Positions 17,945-26,593 of a DNA stretch of 64,000 nt are shown here, piece after piece. The notes beneath the pieces were generated by a model. The model saw only the letters and a list, made by a program, of their open reading frames with translations. It was not told the origin of the DNA and ran no database searches. The DNA comes from JBIQKZ01 sp044464765. GTDB lineage: Bacteria; Pseudomonadota; Gammaproteobacteria; Burkholderiales; Burkholderiaceae_B. The stretch spans positions 12,266-76,265 of the forward strand of contig JBIQKZ010000019.1 of assembly GCA_044464765.1 (NCBI GenBank), in the 5' to 3' direction. Positions within the stretch are counted from its first letter, which is position 1. The number at the start of each line of letters is the position of its first letter. A program made the position numbers and the translations under genes.

Positions 17945-18123
17945 TGGACTGTCTCTTTTCGCATGCGCTGCTCGCGAACTGCTTGCAGCAGCGCTGATCT
18001 ACGGCGCCGTCCAAGAAGCATCTGTTCGACGCACACAGCGATGATGGACATTCCCATGGCACCCCATACGTATGCACCATAGCCGCCCATGGCCAGGAAT
18101 TCAGTTGGACTTGACCATGTCAT
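17941..18123 (-). CDS. ccmD: Small membrane protein CcmD
   Basis: 60 aa, starting at the ATG complementary to 18121-18123 that overlaps the ccmC stop. Pattern FLAMGGYGAYVWGAMGMSIIAV (one membrane segment) followed by a basic tail (LLGRRRRSALLQAVREQRMR) is the CcmD signature. It helps release holo-CcmE from the CcmABCD complex. Confidence 0.85.
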   Translation of the reverse strand: MTWSSPTEFLAMGGYGAYVWGAMGMSIIAVCVEQMLLGRRRRSALLQAVREQRMRKETVQ

Positions 18124-18857
18124 TCTTTCATCTCCTTCAATTCGTTCAGCCACCCGGCATGGCGCTCGCGCTCCAGAATGATGCAGCGCATACGTCTTAG
18201 TGCGGCGGCGATGGTATACGCCCATGCGGCCAGGGCCATGAGCAGCATGCCGGCCAGCATGAGCGTTGCCATGGACGGGGCGCGTGTCAGCGAGACTGAG
18301 GCCCCCTGATGCAAGGTGCTCCACCACTGGACCGAGAAATAGATAATCGGAATGTTCACTACGCCGACGAGAGCCAGCACGGCAGCGGCCTTGTCGCCGC
18401 GCCGAGGGTCGTCCACGGCCGACTGGAGCGCAATGAAGGCCATGTACAAGAAGAACAGAATCAGCTCTGAGGTCAGGCGCGCATCCCACACCCACCAGGC
18501 TCCCCACATTGGCTTGCCCCACAAGGCGCCGGTCCATAGGGAGAGAAAGGTGAACATGGCGCCGGTGGGCGCCAGGGCCGATGCCATCATGGCCGAGAGG
18601 CGGCTGTTGAAAACCAGCCCCACTGCGGCCCAGAAAGCCATCACCAAATAGATGAACATCGACATCCATGAGGCGGGCACATGCACGAAGATAATGCGGT
18701 ATCCCTCGCCTTGCTGGGCGTCGGTGGGCGCCATGAAGAAACCTGCGTATAACCCCGCCGCTGTCAACAGGACGGCGGCTGTGCCAAACCACGGGATCAG
18801 GCGTCCGGCAAGCGGATAAAACGTTCTTGGCGATGCATATTTGAACCAGTTGATCAT
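18120..18857 (-). CDS. ccmC: Haem transporter/handling protein CcmC
   Basis: 245 aa from ATG 18857 (GGAG lies 13 nt upstream); a TTG further upstream at 18881 would add eight residues. Six membrane segments with the tryptophan-rich WWVWDARLTSELILFFLY motif that binds haem at the periplasmic face and loads it on CcmE. The upstream ccmB stop lies between the two possible starts. Confidence 0.92.
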   Translation of the reverse strand: MINWFKYASPRTFYPLAGRLIPWFGTAAVLLTAAGLYAGFFMAPTDAQQGEGYRIIFVHVPASWMSMFIYLVMAFWAAVGLVFNSRLSAMMASALAPTGAMFTFLSLWTGALWGKPMWGAWWVWDARLTSELILFFLYMAFIALQSAVDDPRRGDKAAAVLALVGVVNIPIIYFSVQWWSTLHQGASVSLTRAPSMATLMLAGMLLMALAAWAYTIAAALRRMRCIILERERHAGWLNELKEMKE

Positions 18858-18867
18858 CTGCTTTTCA

Positions 18868-19551
18868 TTACTCCAGCGCAATCTTCAGCGCGGCAGCCGT
18901 CGCCCAAGGGGCAAAAAACGCGGCCAGCACCAACATCGCTCCCAGCAGCGAAATATTCGCGCCTGTGCGTGCCCCGCCGGTGGCGACGTCAACAGCGGCC
19001 GTGCCAAAAATCAACACAGGTACGTAAAGCGGCAAAATCAGCAGTGTCAGCAGCACGCTGTTGCTGCGCAAGCCCAATGTCAGGCTGGCTCCAATCGCTC
19101 CAAGCAGGCTCAGCACCGGGGTGCCGAGCAATAACGAGGCTGTCAGCGCATATAGAGATGAAGGCGGCAGGCCGAATTGCAGTGCCAAAAATGGCGCCAG
19201 CAATGTCAGCGGCAGGCCGGTCAATAGCCAGTACGCGATGACTTTGCCCAATATCAATACGCCTAACGGAGCGGAGGACAGGAGCAGTTGCTCCAGGGTC
19301 CCGTCCAGATAATCCCGTTCAAACAGGCGATTCAACGAGATCAAGGTGGCCAGCAATGCGGCAATCCACAAAATGCCGGGTGCAATCTGTCTGAGCATGT
19401 CTCGTTCTGCGCCAACGCCCAATGGAATCAAGCTAACCACGATGACAAAGAATGAAAGCGAAGTCAGGACTTCGGACTTGCAACGCATGGCGACTTTTAA
19501 ATCATGTTTGATCACTCCATGGAAAGAAGCCAGCCCGAGGGGTGCACTCAT
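18868..19551 (-). CDS. ccmB: Haem exporter membrane subunit CcmB
   Basis: 227 aa with six hydrophobic segments. FERDYLDGTLEQLLLSSAPLGVLILGKVIAYWL is the conserved cytoplasmic loop that contacts CcmA. Its ATG overlaps the ccmA stop by 4 nt. With CcmA it forms the ABC module that frees holo-CcmE. Confidence 0.92.
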   Translation of the reverse strand: MSAPLGLASFHGVIKHDLKVAMRCKSEVLTSLSFFVIVVSLIPLGVGAERDMLRQIAPGILWIAALLATLISLNRLFERDYLDGTLEQLLLSSAPLGVLILGKVIAYWLLTGLPLTLLAPFLALQFGLPPSSLYALTASLLLGTPVLSLLGAIGASLTLGLRSNSVLLTLLILPLYVPVLIFGTAAVDVATGGARTGANISLLGAMLVLAAFFAPWATAAALKIALE

Positions 19552-20168
19552 GTGCTTATCCGCATGTGATGCGTTGCATGCTTCAGTTTCATCTCATGAT
19601 GCGTTGTGACGGCGGCTATGCCACCACGGCACAGGTGCCGATCTATCGTTTCCGTCACCCATTGGGTGGCTTTGCTGTCCAAGGCGGTCAAAGGTTCGTC
19701 CAATACCCACAAAGGGCGTTTTTGCAGTATTAATCTGGCCAGGTTCACTCGACGCTTCTGTCCTTGAGACAAGAGCCGCGTTGGGAGATTTTCCTTGCCT
19801 TGCAATCCCACCTGATGTAATGCCGTTTGTATCGCACTTGCGCTGGACGTTTCATTCGCCAGGGTCAAGGCAAACTTCAGATTTTCCTCTGCATTAAGCT
19901 CTTCCTTCAATCCTGATAGGTGGCCCGCGTAAATGAGCCGACATCGGTATTCTTCATCCAAAGGCTTGATCTTGCGCCCATGCCAGTACAGTGCGCCGGC
20001 AGCGGGGGCTGCCAGCCCCACAAGCACGCGGAGCAAACTCGTTTTTCCACTACCGTTGTCGCCATGAATCACCAGGCATTCGCCGGCCTTGAGATGAAAG
20101 TTCAGGCCATTGAACAAACTGCGATCACCGCGTACACATTCTAGGTTGAGAGCTTTGAGCAACTTCAC
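19548..20168 (-). CDS. ccmA: Cytochrome c biogenesis ATPase CcmA
   Basis: 206 aa. Walker A GDNGSGKTS (residues 36-44), ABC signature LSQGQKRRVNLARL and Walker B LWVLDEPLTALD. The start is a GTG at 20168; a TTG two codons later (20162) is better spaced from AGAGG, so the exact start is open. First gene of the ccm operon, 119 bp from the regulator box at 20287-20319. Confidence 0.92.
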   Translation of the reverse strand: MKLLKALNLECVRGDRSLFNGLNFHLKAGECLVIHGDNGSGKTSLLRVLVGLAAPAAGALYWHGRKIKPLDEEYRCRLIYAGHLSGLKEELNAEENLKFALTLANETSSASAIQTALHQVGLQGKENLPTRLLSQGQKRRVNLARLILQKRPLWVLDEPLTALDSKATQWVTETIDRHLCRGGIAAVTTHHEMKLKHATHHMRIST

Positions 20169-20286
20169 CTCTATTTAAGGAACTACTGCCAATCGAGAGA
20201 AGCGCAGATTGCATGGGTTGATTCACTCACGCTGCTGGGCGCATTCGTATGGGCAATGACGTGCCCGATTGGGCCAATCATTACGC

Positions 20287-20319
20287 ACGATACGTCAGTG
20301 CGATTAAGCCAGCGTTAAG
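20287..20319 (-). promoter_or_regulatory. PmrA/QseB-like box and promoter of the ccm operon
   Basis: Read on the minus strand: CTTAAC, 5 nt, CTTAAT (20319-20303), then exactly 10 nt, then TATCGT (20292-20287) as -10. The direct repeat has 11-bp period as expected for an OmpR/PhoB-type dimer. The same layout occurs before ccoN and dsbD. The box would replace the -35 element, which suggests activation. Confidence 0.55.
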
Positions 20320-20406
20320 GGCGCAGTGGCCGTATCTAATTCGGGTTTTAGCTTTTGGGCCGCTTCGAATTGACAGAGGCTGTCTGGCGGGCTTTTATTC
20401 GCGGAG

Positions 20407-21360
20407 TCACGCGAAAGGTGGCTGATCCAGAAACCGTTCAGCGTCTAGCGCCGCCATGCAGCCGAATCCGGCGGACGTGATGGCTTGACGGTAATGTTGA
20501 TCGGTCACATCTCCAGCGGCGAACACCCCTTCCACCGACGTCTGTGTCACATTTCCGCCGAGTCCAGAATTGATTTCCAGGTAGCCGTTGTTCATGGCTA
20601 ACTGGCCCTCGAATAGCGCGGTATTAGGATGATGGCCGATAGCCACGAAGAAACCCTGTGCATCGATGTCGCGAGTGCCGCCATCGAATACCGACTTGAT
20701 TCGCACGCCGGTAACGCCCGTATCGTTGCCCAGCACTTTATCAATGGTGTGATGCCAGACGGTCTCAATCTTTCCCATGTCAGCTTTCTCGAACAGCTTA
20801 TTCTGAATGATCTTCTCGGCGCGTAAGGTATCGCGACGATGGATTAGATAGACCTTGCGGGCAATATTGGACAGATATAGTGCTTCCTCGACTGCCGTGT
20901 TGCCGCCGCCGACCACTACCACGTCCTGCTCCCTGTAGAAGAAGCCGTCGCAGGTGGCACAGGCTGACACGCCGCGTCCCATAAATTTTTTCTCTGACTC
21001 AAGACCCAGGTACTTAGCTGTTGCGCCCGTCGCGATGATGAGGGCGTCACAAGTGTACTCGCCACTGTCACCGACAAGCTTAAAGGGGCGTCGCGACAGG
21101 TCGCTGGTGTGGATATGATCGAACACCACTTCCGTATCAAAGCGCTCGGCATGCGCCTGCATGCGGCTCATCAACTCCGGCCCCACCAAGCCGTCTGCAT
21201 CGCCAGGCCAATTATCGACCTCTGTAGTAGTCATCAATTGACCACCTTGCTGCAAGCCAGTAATGACCATGGGCCTAAGATTGGCTCGTGCAGCATAGAC
21301 GGCGGCGGTCCATCCCGCTGGACCTGAACCAAGGATAATGAGTGAACGGTGCGTGCTCAT
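20407..21360 (-). CDS. trxB: Thioredoxin reductase TrxB
   Basis: 317 aa. FAD motif LGSGPAGWTAAVYAARA, redox-active CATC in ACATCDGFFYR, NADPH motif GGGNTAVEEALYL, and C-terminal GVFAAGDVTDQHYRQAITSAGFGCMAALDAE. Four bp after trxA. It uses NADPH to reduce thioredoxin; on this island it would provide the cytoplasmic electrons for DsbD and so for CcmG, TlpA and DsbG. Last gene of the cco operon. Confidence 0.93.
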   Translation of the reverse strand: MSTHRSLIILGSGPAGWTAAVYAARANLRPMVITGLQQGGQLMTTTEVDNWPGDADGLVGPELMSRMQAHAERFDTEVVFDHIHTSDLSRRPFKLVGDSGEYTCDALIIATGATAKYLGLESEKKFMGRGVSACATCDGFFYREQDVVVVGGGNTAVEEALYLSNIARKVYLIHRRDTLRAEKIIQNKLFEKADMGKIETVWHHTIDKVLGNDTGVTGVRIKSVFDGGTRDIDAQGFFVAIGHHPNTALFEGQLAMNNGYLEINSGLGGNVTQTSVEGVFAAGDVTDQHYRQAITSAGFGCMAALDAERFLDQPPFA

Positions 21361-21364
21361 TCGA

Positions 21365-21682
21365 TCACTCCAAGTGTTGCTTGACGAAGTTGTTCAATTG
21401 CACCTTTCCAATCGCTCCTACCGTTCTGTCAACGAGCGAACCATTCTTGAATACCAGCACTGCAGGTATGCTCTGAACCTCGAAGCGATGCGCCAATTCT
21501 GGTGCGTGATCAACGTTGATCTCGCCGAATTGGGCGTCTTCAGCCATGTCACTGGCGGATTGCTTGAATGTGGGTGACATAGCCCGACACGGTCCACACC
21601 ATTCAGCCCAGAAGCGTACAACGTGTACGCCGGATAGGCCTATGGCAGTGTCAAAATTTTCGGAGGTGAGTTCTTTGATCAT
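21365..21682 (-). CDS. trxA: Thioredoxin TrxA
   Basis: 105 aa from ATG 21682 (MIKELTSENF); the frame is open back to 21730 but the extra residues are not thioredoxin-like. Active site WAEWCGPCRAM, cis-proline in VQSIPAVLVFKNG, conserved GA in DRTVGAIGK. No signal peptide, so cytoplasmic. Coupled to trxB. Confidence 0.93.
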   Translation of the reverse strand: MIKELTSENFDTAIGLSGVHVVRFWAEWCGPCRAMSPTFKQSASDMAEDAQFGEINVDHAPELAHRFEVQSIPAVLVFKNGSLVDRTVGAIGKVQLNNFVKQHLE

Positions 21683-21737
21683 GAATAAGTTTCCAAGCGA
21701 GAGGGATAAAGGTTTGGCGGTGCGGTTCAATGAGCGG

Positions 21738-23984
21738 CTAGGCCAGACCGTTGGACCGAAATGGACGAGCAGAATTGCCGAGGACCGTCATGCTGCTCAG
21801 AAGCATGGCGACGGCGGCTGCACCGGGGGCGACGCCGATATGCAAGAACAACGCAACGATTGCAACGTTGTAGATGATTGAGAAAAAGAGGTTTTGATGG
21901 ATTCGCCGCATGATTTGGCGGGCCATTCGACGTGCCAGGACCACTTGACTCAAGCCGCCTTGCGTGATCACCACACCTGACGCTGAGACGGCGATAGCAT
22001 TTGCGCCATTAATGGCCACGCCACAGTCGGCCGCAGCCAGGACGAGCGAGTCGTTGATGCCGTCACCGACAAAAACAGTGTTACGTCCATGTTCCTGAAG
22101 GATTCGCACTTTGTCGTCCGGCTTGCTGGCTGCGTGAACGTGTTGCGGCGCAAAGCCGAGTTTTCCACCCACCCAGTTTGCTGCCATGGCGTGATCGCCT
22201 GTTACCAGCAGAGTTCGACAGCCTTCTTTACGCAGGAAGTCCAAGGACACCAGCGAATCGGCTCGAATGCTGTCTTGCAGGTCGATTTGCCCTTCCCATC
22301 GCCCGTTACGGGAAATGTGCACTGTGGCGCTTGGTGCTGGGCCTGTTGCTGGATTAGCGGCTGCTTCCCCCTTCTCGGTGCAGCGCACACCCTGCCGCTC
22401 CAGCCATTTGGCGGCTCCGATCAGCCATGTCGCCCCATCGGGCGCGATATAACGCACGCCGGCCGGATGCCGCTCCACAAGGGGCGTCAGGGGCAGATCT
22501 TCGATTCCACGAGAACGGGCATGCTGGACGATGGCGTTGGCCACGGGATGGGCAACGCCTGTTTCCGCATTCGCGACGACTCGTAGGAGATCGTCGGGCG
22601 CCAGGTGCTCGCTTGTCAGGCGCGCCACTGTCAATTGTCCCGTCGTGAGCGTTCCCGTCTTATCAAAGGCAAATGTGCGGCCTCGCGCCAGGGCTTCGAC
22701 ACTGGCGGGATCCCTGAACAGGATGCCGGTGCGCGAAGCGCGAGCACTGCCTGCCGAGAATGCCAGCGGCAGGGCAAGCCCGACGGCGCAGGGGCAAGCT
22801 GCGACGAGTACCGAGAGCGAGGCTAGTAATGCGTGGTCGACGGCCATACCCATCCACAGGTGGCGCGTCAGCGCAAGCAGCGATATAGCGCCAGCCACTG
22901 GAAGTAGCCATCGGGCAAATTGTTCGGCGAGTTTTGACGTCGAGGACTTCGCGCCGAACAGCTCAAGCATGCGCAGACCCAGTTTATCGGCATATCTTTC
23001 GCCTTGAGCCTTTTCCACCCGCAGCACTAACGGGGCCTGCAGATTCACCATGCCGGCATGCAGGTAGTCGCCGGCGCTGCGCTCCAGCGGCAGAGATTCT
23101 CCCGTCAGCAAAGACGCGTCTACCTGCGACGCGCCTTTTTCTATGAACCCATCGACAGGTATGCGTTCTCCAGCGAGCACGTAGACTAGAGAGCTCGTCT
23201 GAACCGACTCTAGCGCAACGATTTTTTTGTTTCCATCAGGTTGGATGATGCGTGCCGTTTCCGGCATGAGCTGACGCAACGCATTGATCGCGACCATGTT
23301 GTGCTTGCGTGCCTGGATTTCGATCAACCGCCCCACCAACAGGAAGGTAATGAGCATCGTGGCGGCATCGACGTATACGGCGGGCGAATTTCGAGAGAGG
23401 TTCCACAGCGACAGCAATAAGGAGCCCCAGACGCCGAGCGATATGAGGGCATCCATGCCGGGAACGCCGGCTCGCACGGTTTTCCAGCCCGCCCGATAAA
23501 AATCGAGGCCGCTGTATAGAACCACCGGCAGGCTGAAAATGGTTGCGGTCCAGCCTACCAGCAAGGCATCGATGCCGGCCACGGCCTCGATGCCAAAGTA
23601 AAGCATCCAGGACCCCAGCATGCTCCACATGCCGAAGAAGGCGGCAACGATCAACTGCAGCCGTATCCGCGATGCTTGTTTTTCCAGAGACAGGTTCACC
23701 TCGTTGTCGTCCAGCAGCGGCGACATTTCGTAGCCTAGGCCCTGCACCCGATCGAAAAGCTTTTGAAAGTCGAAGCGCGCCGGTTCCCACCGAACTAAGG
23801 CGGAGCCGGAGGTGAAGTTTACGTTGCTGTCCAGCACTCCCGGCGCTTTGTCGATGACGCGCTGCACCGCCATGGCGCAACTGGCGCAGAACATGCCGCG
23901 GACGGAAAAAATCATGCGCCCGGCGGGGCGTAGGGACTCCAGGTCCAATGTGTTGGCAGCAGTGGCCGTTGTCGTCGACTGCAT
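21738..23984 (-). CDS. ccoI: Copper-transporting P-type ATPase, CcoI/FixI type
   Basis: 748 aa from MQSTTTATAAN; the ATG at 24032 lies inside the upstream gene and is less likely. N-terminal metal-binding domain with CASC (residues 33-36), the TGES actuator loop, intramembrane CPC (ACPCAVGLALP), phosphorylation motif DKTGTLT, HP of the nucleotide domain in GVAHPVANAI and hinge GDGINDS. In a cbb3 operon such an ATPase supplies copper for the CcoN binuclear centre. Plain copper efflux (CopA) cannot be excluded, but the operon speaks for CcoI. Confidence 0.85.
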   Translation of the reverse strand: MQSTTTATAANTLDLESLRPAGRMIFSVRGMFCASCAMAVQRVIDKAPGVLDSNVNFTSGSALVRWEPARFDFQKLFDRVQGLGYEMSPLLDDNEVNLSLEKQASRIRLQLIVAAFFGMWSMLGSWMLYFGIEAVAGIDALLVGWTATIFSLPVVLYSGLDFYRAGWKTVRAGVPGMDALISLGVWGSLLLSLWNLSRNSPAVYVDAATMLITFLLVGRLIEIQARKHNMVAINALRQLMPETARIIQPDGNKKIVALESVQTSSLVYVLAGERIPVDGFIEKGASQVDASLLTGESLPLERSAGDYLHAGMVNLQAPLVLRVEKAQGERYADKLGLRMLELFGAKSSTSKLAEQFARWLLPVAGAISLLALTRHLWMGMAVDHALLASLSVLVAACPCAVGLALPLAFSAGSARASRTGILFRDPASVEALARGRTFAFDKTGTLTTGQLTVARLTSEHLAPDDLLRVVANAETGVAHPVANAIVQHARSRGIEDLPLTPLVERHPAGVRYIAPDGATWLIGAAKWLERQGVRCTEKGEAAANPATGPAPSATVHISRNGRWEGQIDLQDSIRADSLVSLDFLRKEGCRTLLVTGDHAMAANWVGGKLGFAPQHVHAASKPDDKVRILQEHGRNTVFVGDGINDSLVLAAADCGVAINGANAIAVSASGVVITQGGLSQVVLARRMARQIMRRIHQNLFFSIIYNVAIVALFLHIGVAPGAAAVAMLLSSMTVLGNSARPFRSNGLA

Positions 23985-24000
23985 GGCGTGATCAGCCCTC

Positions 24001-25098
24001 CTATTCCGTGCCCCCGCCGACGATCTTCCCATTCACTTCTTTGCCATAGAAGCTTTCCTCTCCATCGTGGAATTCGACGCGCGCCTCTTCGAGGGTTCCG
24101 GTCTGACGGGGATCCTTGGGGCGTTCGTGGCTGTCGACGAAAGCAGCAACGTCCCAAGCTTCCTGGTCGGTCAGCGAGAATGGCTTGCCTAGCGGCATAT
24201 TCGCCTTGATGAAGCCGGCAGCCGTATCGATGCGCGCCATGCCCGCGCCCCAGTTGTAGGAGTTCGGACCCCAGAGCGGCGGAAACACCACACCGCTGTC
24301 GGGATCTCGTTGGCCCTGGCCATCCGCGCCATGGCACAGGGCGCAGTTCTGCGCGTAGACCGTCTGTCCGCGCATCACGTCGTAGTCTTCTTGGGGCTTT
24401 TTGAGCTTGGGATAGCCTGAACCGGGTAATTTCTCTCCCGTGGACGCACCATCGGCCATCCAATAGAAGTAGGTCGTCAGGTCGCGGTAGATGTCGCTCC
24501 CGGCTGGTGGAGGCTGGCCCGACGGCGAGCCCTGTGCATTCATTGAATACGTGAAGCAGCCCTTAATGCGGTCCTCAAGAGTGCTGATTGACTTTGTCTT
24601 GCTTCGGTACGCTGGATAACGCACATAGGCGCCCCACATAGGAGCTGAGTTTTCTCGGCGTCCGGCATCAAGGTGACAATTGACGCAAGCGAGCGTATTG
24701 CCGACGTGGTCAGACACCATGGTCGACGGTTCCATGAAGATGGCGCGGCCTCGCTTGATGGCGTCGCCGTAGGGACCGTCAGGAATGCTGTCCTCCAATG
24801 GGGGAGAGTAATAGCCATCGGCACCGACCGGCATGCCGGCTGTGGGTGCAGCCCTGTCTGCATTGTGTGTCTTGCGGTCGGACTCCATGGCTTCACGTGT
24901 GTAGACCTGGCTGCCGATCTGGGTAATGCCGCCTTTCTCGGAAGTGAAAGAGAGCGACATCAGGCCGCTGTCATGAATCAGGTAGCCGGCGCCGAACAAC
25001 AGGATACCCAACCCCGCGCTCCAGGCTAGCCGTCGGGTGCCGGACAACCGCTTGGGAGTGCCGGATTCGTGTCGGTCCGAGGAATGGTTTTTTGTCAT
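24001..25098 (-). CDS. Membrane-anchored diheme cytochrome c, TsdA/thiosulfate dehydrogenase-like
   Basis: 365 aa. Basic N-terminus and one membrane anchor (residues about 24-42). Two CXXCH sites: CVNCH in a context close to TsdA (NTLACVNCHLDAG, then YPAYRSKTKSISTLEDRIKGCFTYSMNAQG) and CALCH in QNCALCHGADGQG. TsdA enzymes convert thiosulfate to tetrathionate and give electrons to an oxidase. Whether this one is catalytic or only an electron-transfer subunit is not clear; placement inside the oxidase operon favours a functional link. Starts 15 bp after the preceding cytochrome gene. Confidence 0.75.
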   Translation of the reverse strand: MTKNHSSDRHESGTPKRLSGTRRLAWSAGLGILLFGAGYLIHDSGLMSLSFTSEKGGITQIGSQVYTREAMESDRKTHNADRAAPTAGMPVGADGYYSPPLEDSIPDGPYGDAIKRGRAIFMEPSTMVSDHVGNTLACVNCHLDAGRRENSAPMWGAYVRYPAYRSKTKSISTLEDRIKGCFTYSMNAQGSPSGQPPPAGSDIYRDLTTYFYWMADGASTGEKLPGSGYPKLKKPQEDYDVMRGQTVYAQNCALCHGADGQGQRDPDSGVVFPPLWGPNSYNWGAGMARIDTAAGFIKANMPLGKPFSLTDQEAWDVAAFVDSHERPKDPRQTGTLEEARVEFHDGEESFYGKEVNGKIVGGGTE

Positions 25099-25113
25099 CT
25101 TGGCTCTCTATGC

Positions 25114-25932
25114 TTAATTAGCGGCGCCGGTGCCCTGTCCCGGCAAGGACGCCGCGTAATTGGATACCGCATACAGATCCTGGTAGGACAGTCGGCTTGC
25201 GATGTCGTCCATCAAGGATTGCGGTGAGTTGTGCCGGTGACCGCCCTTCCATGCCGCCAACTGGCTGAACAGGTACTCGGGTTGTTGCGCAGCCAGGGGC
25301 GGGAAGGCTACGCCCACGCCTTGTCCCTGGTCCCCGTGACAGCTGACGCAGGCGGGCACGTCCAGTTTCCAATCGCCTTTTTCGAACAGCATGTGGCCTC
25401 TCTCCATGTCGGCATCGGAGTGCGGCAGCATCAACTGGGGGGCAGGCAGACTCGCGTAGTAGGCAGTCACTTCAGCAATATCTTGAGCCGTTAGTTCGCG
25501 CGCCACGTAGTGCATGGATTCGTTGATGCGGTCTTCGGAAGCGAAGTCGCGTAACTGCTTGGCGAGGTAAGCTTCGTTCAGGCCGGCAAGGCGGGGAGTG
25601 TTGCCAGCACCTTCTCCTTGATCGCCATGGCACGATGCACAGCTCCACACGCTTCCTCGGCCGGCATGGACCAGCTCGGGCGCATCCTGCGTCACTACGG
25701 GGGTAGGTACTGCGGGCGTTACCGGCGCGACTGGACCGCTGGCGACCGTGTCGGGCGAGCCGGAGTCCGTCCATGGAGCCAGGTCGCTCAGATACATGCC
25801 GACGCCAGCGAGCGCCAAAGCAATCAGAACCGCAAGCAGGAAGATGGGAATCGGGCGGGGCGGCTCCCAGGGTTCGAACGTGGGGTCGATGTCGTCGACT
25901 CGGGGCATTGTCGAGTGGTGATTGGTTTTCAT
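25114..25932 (-). CDS. Membrane-anchored diheme cytochrome c (c4-like), CcoP position
   Basis: 272 aa from ATG 25932, 7 bp after the ccoO stop. One membrane segment (residues about 24-44) after a PFEPWEPPRPIP-like proline-rich stretch, then two class I cytochrome domains, each with CXXCH: SVWSCASCHGDQGEG and VPACVSCHGDQGQGVG, with distal methionine candidates in INESMHYV and PQSLMDDI. The anchor plus two c-haems is the CcoP plan, but the domain sequence is c4-like. It probably takes the place of CcoP; no ccoP or ccoQ is present. Confidence 0.75.
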   Translation of the reverse strand: MKTNHHSTMPRVDDIDPTFEPWEPPRPIPIFLLAVLIALALAGVGMYLSDLAPWTDSGSPDTVASGPVAPVTPAVPTPVVTQDAPELVHAGRGSVWSCASCHGDQGEGAGNTPRLAGLNEAYLAKQLRDFASEDRINESMHYVARELTAQDIAEVTAYYASLPAPQLMLPHSDADMERGHMLFEKGDWKLDVPACVSCHGDQGQGVGVAFPPLAAQQPEYLFSQLAAWKGGHRHNSPQSLMDDIASRLSYQDLYAVSNYAASLPGQGTGAAN

Positions 25933-25939
25933 GGCGTTC

Positions 25940-26593
25940 CTAACCCGAATGTCCGTCCGCTGCCGCCGTTTCCGGACGGCGGTCATATCCGCGGTCTCTT
26001 TTCTGCAATTCCTCATGGCTGGCCGGATAGGTGCGATCCAGGCTCAGCAGGTATTCGACGAGATCCAACGCTTCTTTGCGAGCCACGACCACCCGCCCGT
26101 CTGGCGGCTGGAACTGCGCGGGTAGACGCACCACGACGTCGTCCCGCGCAGCTTCATCCTTCACTTCGAACATATAGGGGTACGAAGGCATGATGCTCCA
26201 GTCGAAGATGACGCGCGGCTGGTACAGGTGCGTCAGATGCCAGTCGCGGCTTTTCAGGCGTGCGCCGACATTGAGCAGGTCGGGGCCGGTACGCATGGTG
26301 CCCAGCAGGTGGGGCGTGTCGTAGAAATAGTCTCCCGGCGTCGAGGCGCGGCCCCAGCCGCGGGCGCCATCGAACAGTGTTTGACCCGTGGAACGGGGCT
26401 GCTGGCTGTGGCAATAGATACAGCCGTTGGCGACGTACTGTTGGCGCCCCAACAGCTGCTGCTCGGTGTAGGGCTGGAGCTGCGCTGGCGGTTGCGATGT
26501 GCGAAGCTGCCAAGCGGGCAGAATCACCAGCATTAGTGTGGCGAGCAGCAAGACGCCAATTGCGCCAATGAGAAGTGGCAAAAGTTTGTTCAT
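25940..26593 (-). CDS. ccoO: cbb3-type oxidase monohaem subunit CcoO
   Basis: 217 aa. N-terminal membrane anchor (residues about 7-28), CXXCH in GCIYCHSQQPR, and the CcoO hallmark stretch RTGPDLLNVGARLKSRDWHLTHLYQPR; SIMPSYPYMFEV carries the likely distal methionine. Shares a 4-nt overlap with ccoN. It relays electrons to CcoN. Confidence 0.9.
   Translation of the reverse strand: MNKLLPLLIGAIGVLLLATLMLVILPAWQLRTSQPPAQLQPYTEQQLLGRQQYVANGCIYCHSQQPRSTGQTLFDGARGWGRASTPGDYFYDTPHLLGTMRTGPDLLNVGARLKSRDWHLTHLYQPRVIFDWSIMPSYPYMFEVKDEAARDDVVVRLPAQFQPPDGRVVVARKEALDLVEYLLSLDRTYPASHEELQKRDRGYDRRPETAAADGHSG

Noticed and set aside
20340..20406. Possible minus-strand terminator after trxB
   Set aside because: Only a 5-bp stem (GACAG/CTGTC) with no T run on the transcribed strand.
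21738..23984. Annotation as a general CopA copper exporter
   Set aside because: Motifs alone allow it, but its place between cbb3 oxidase cytochromes and trxA, without copper-resistance genes nearby, favours CcoI.
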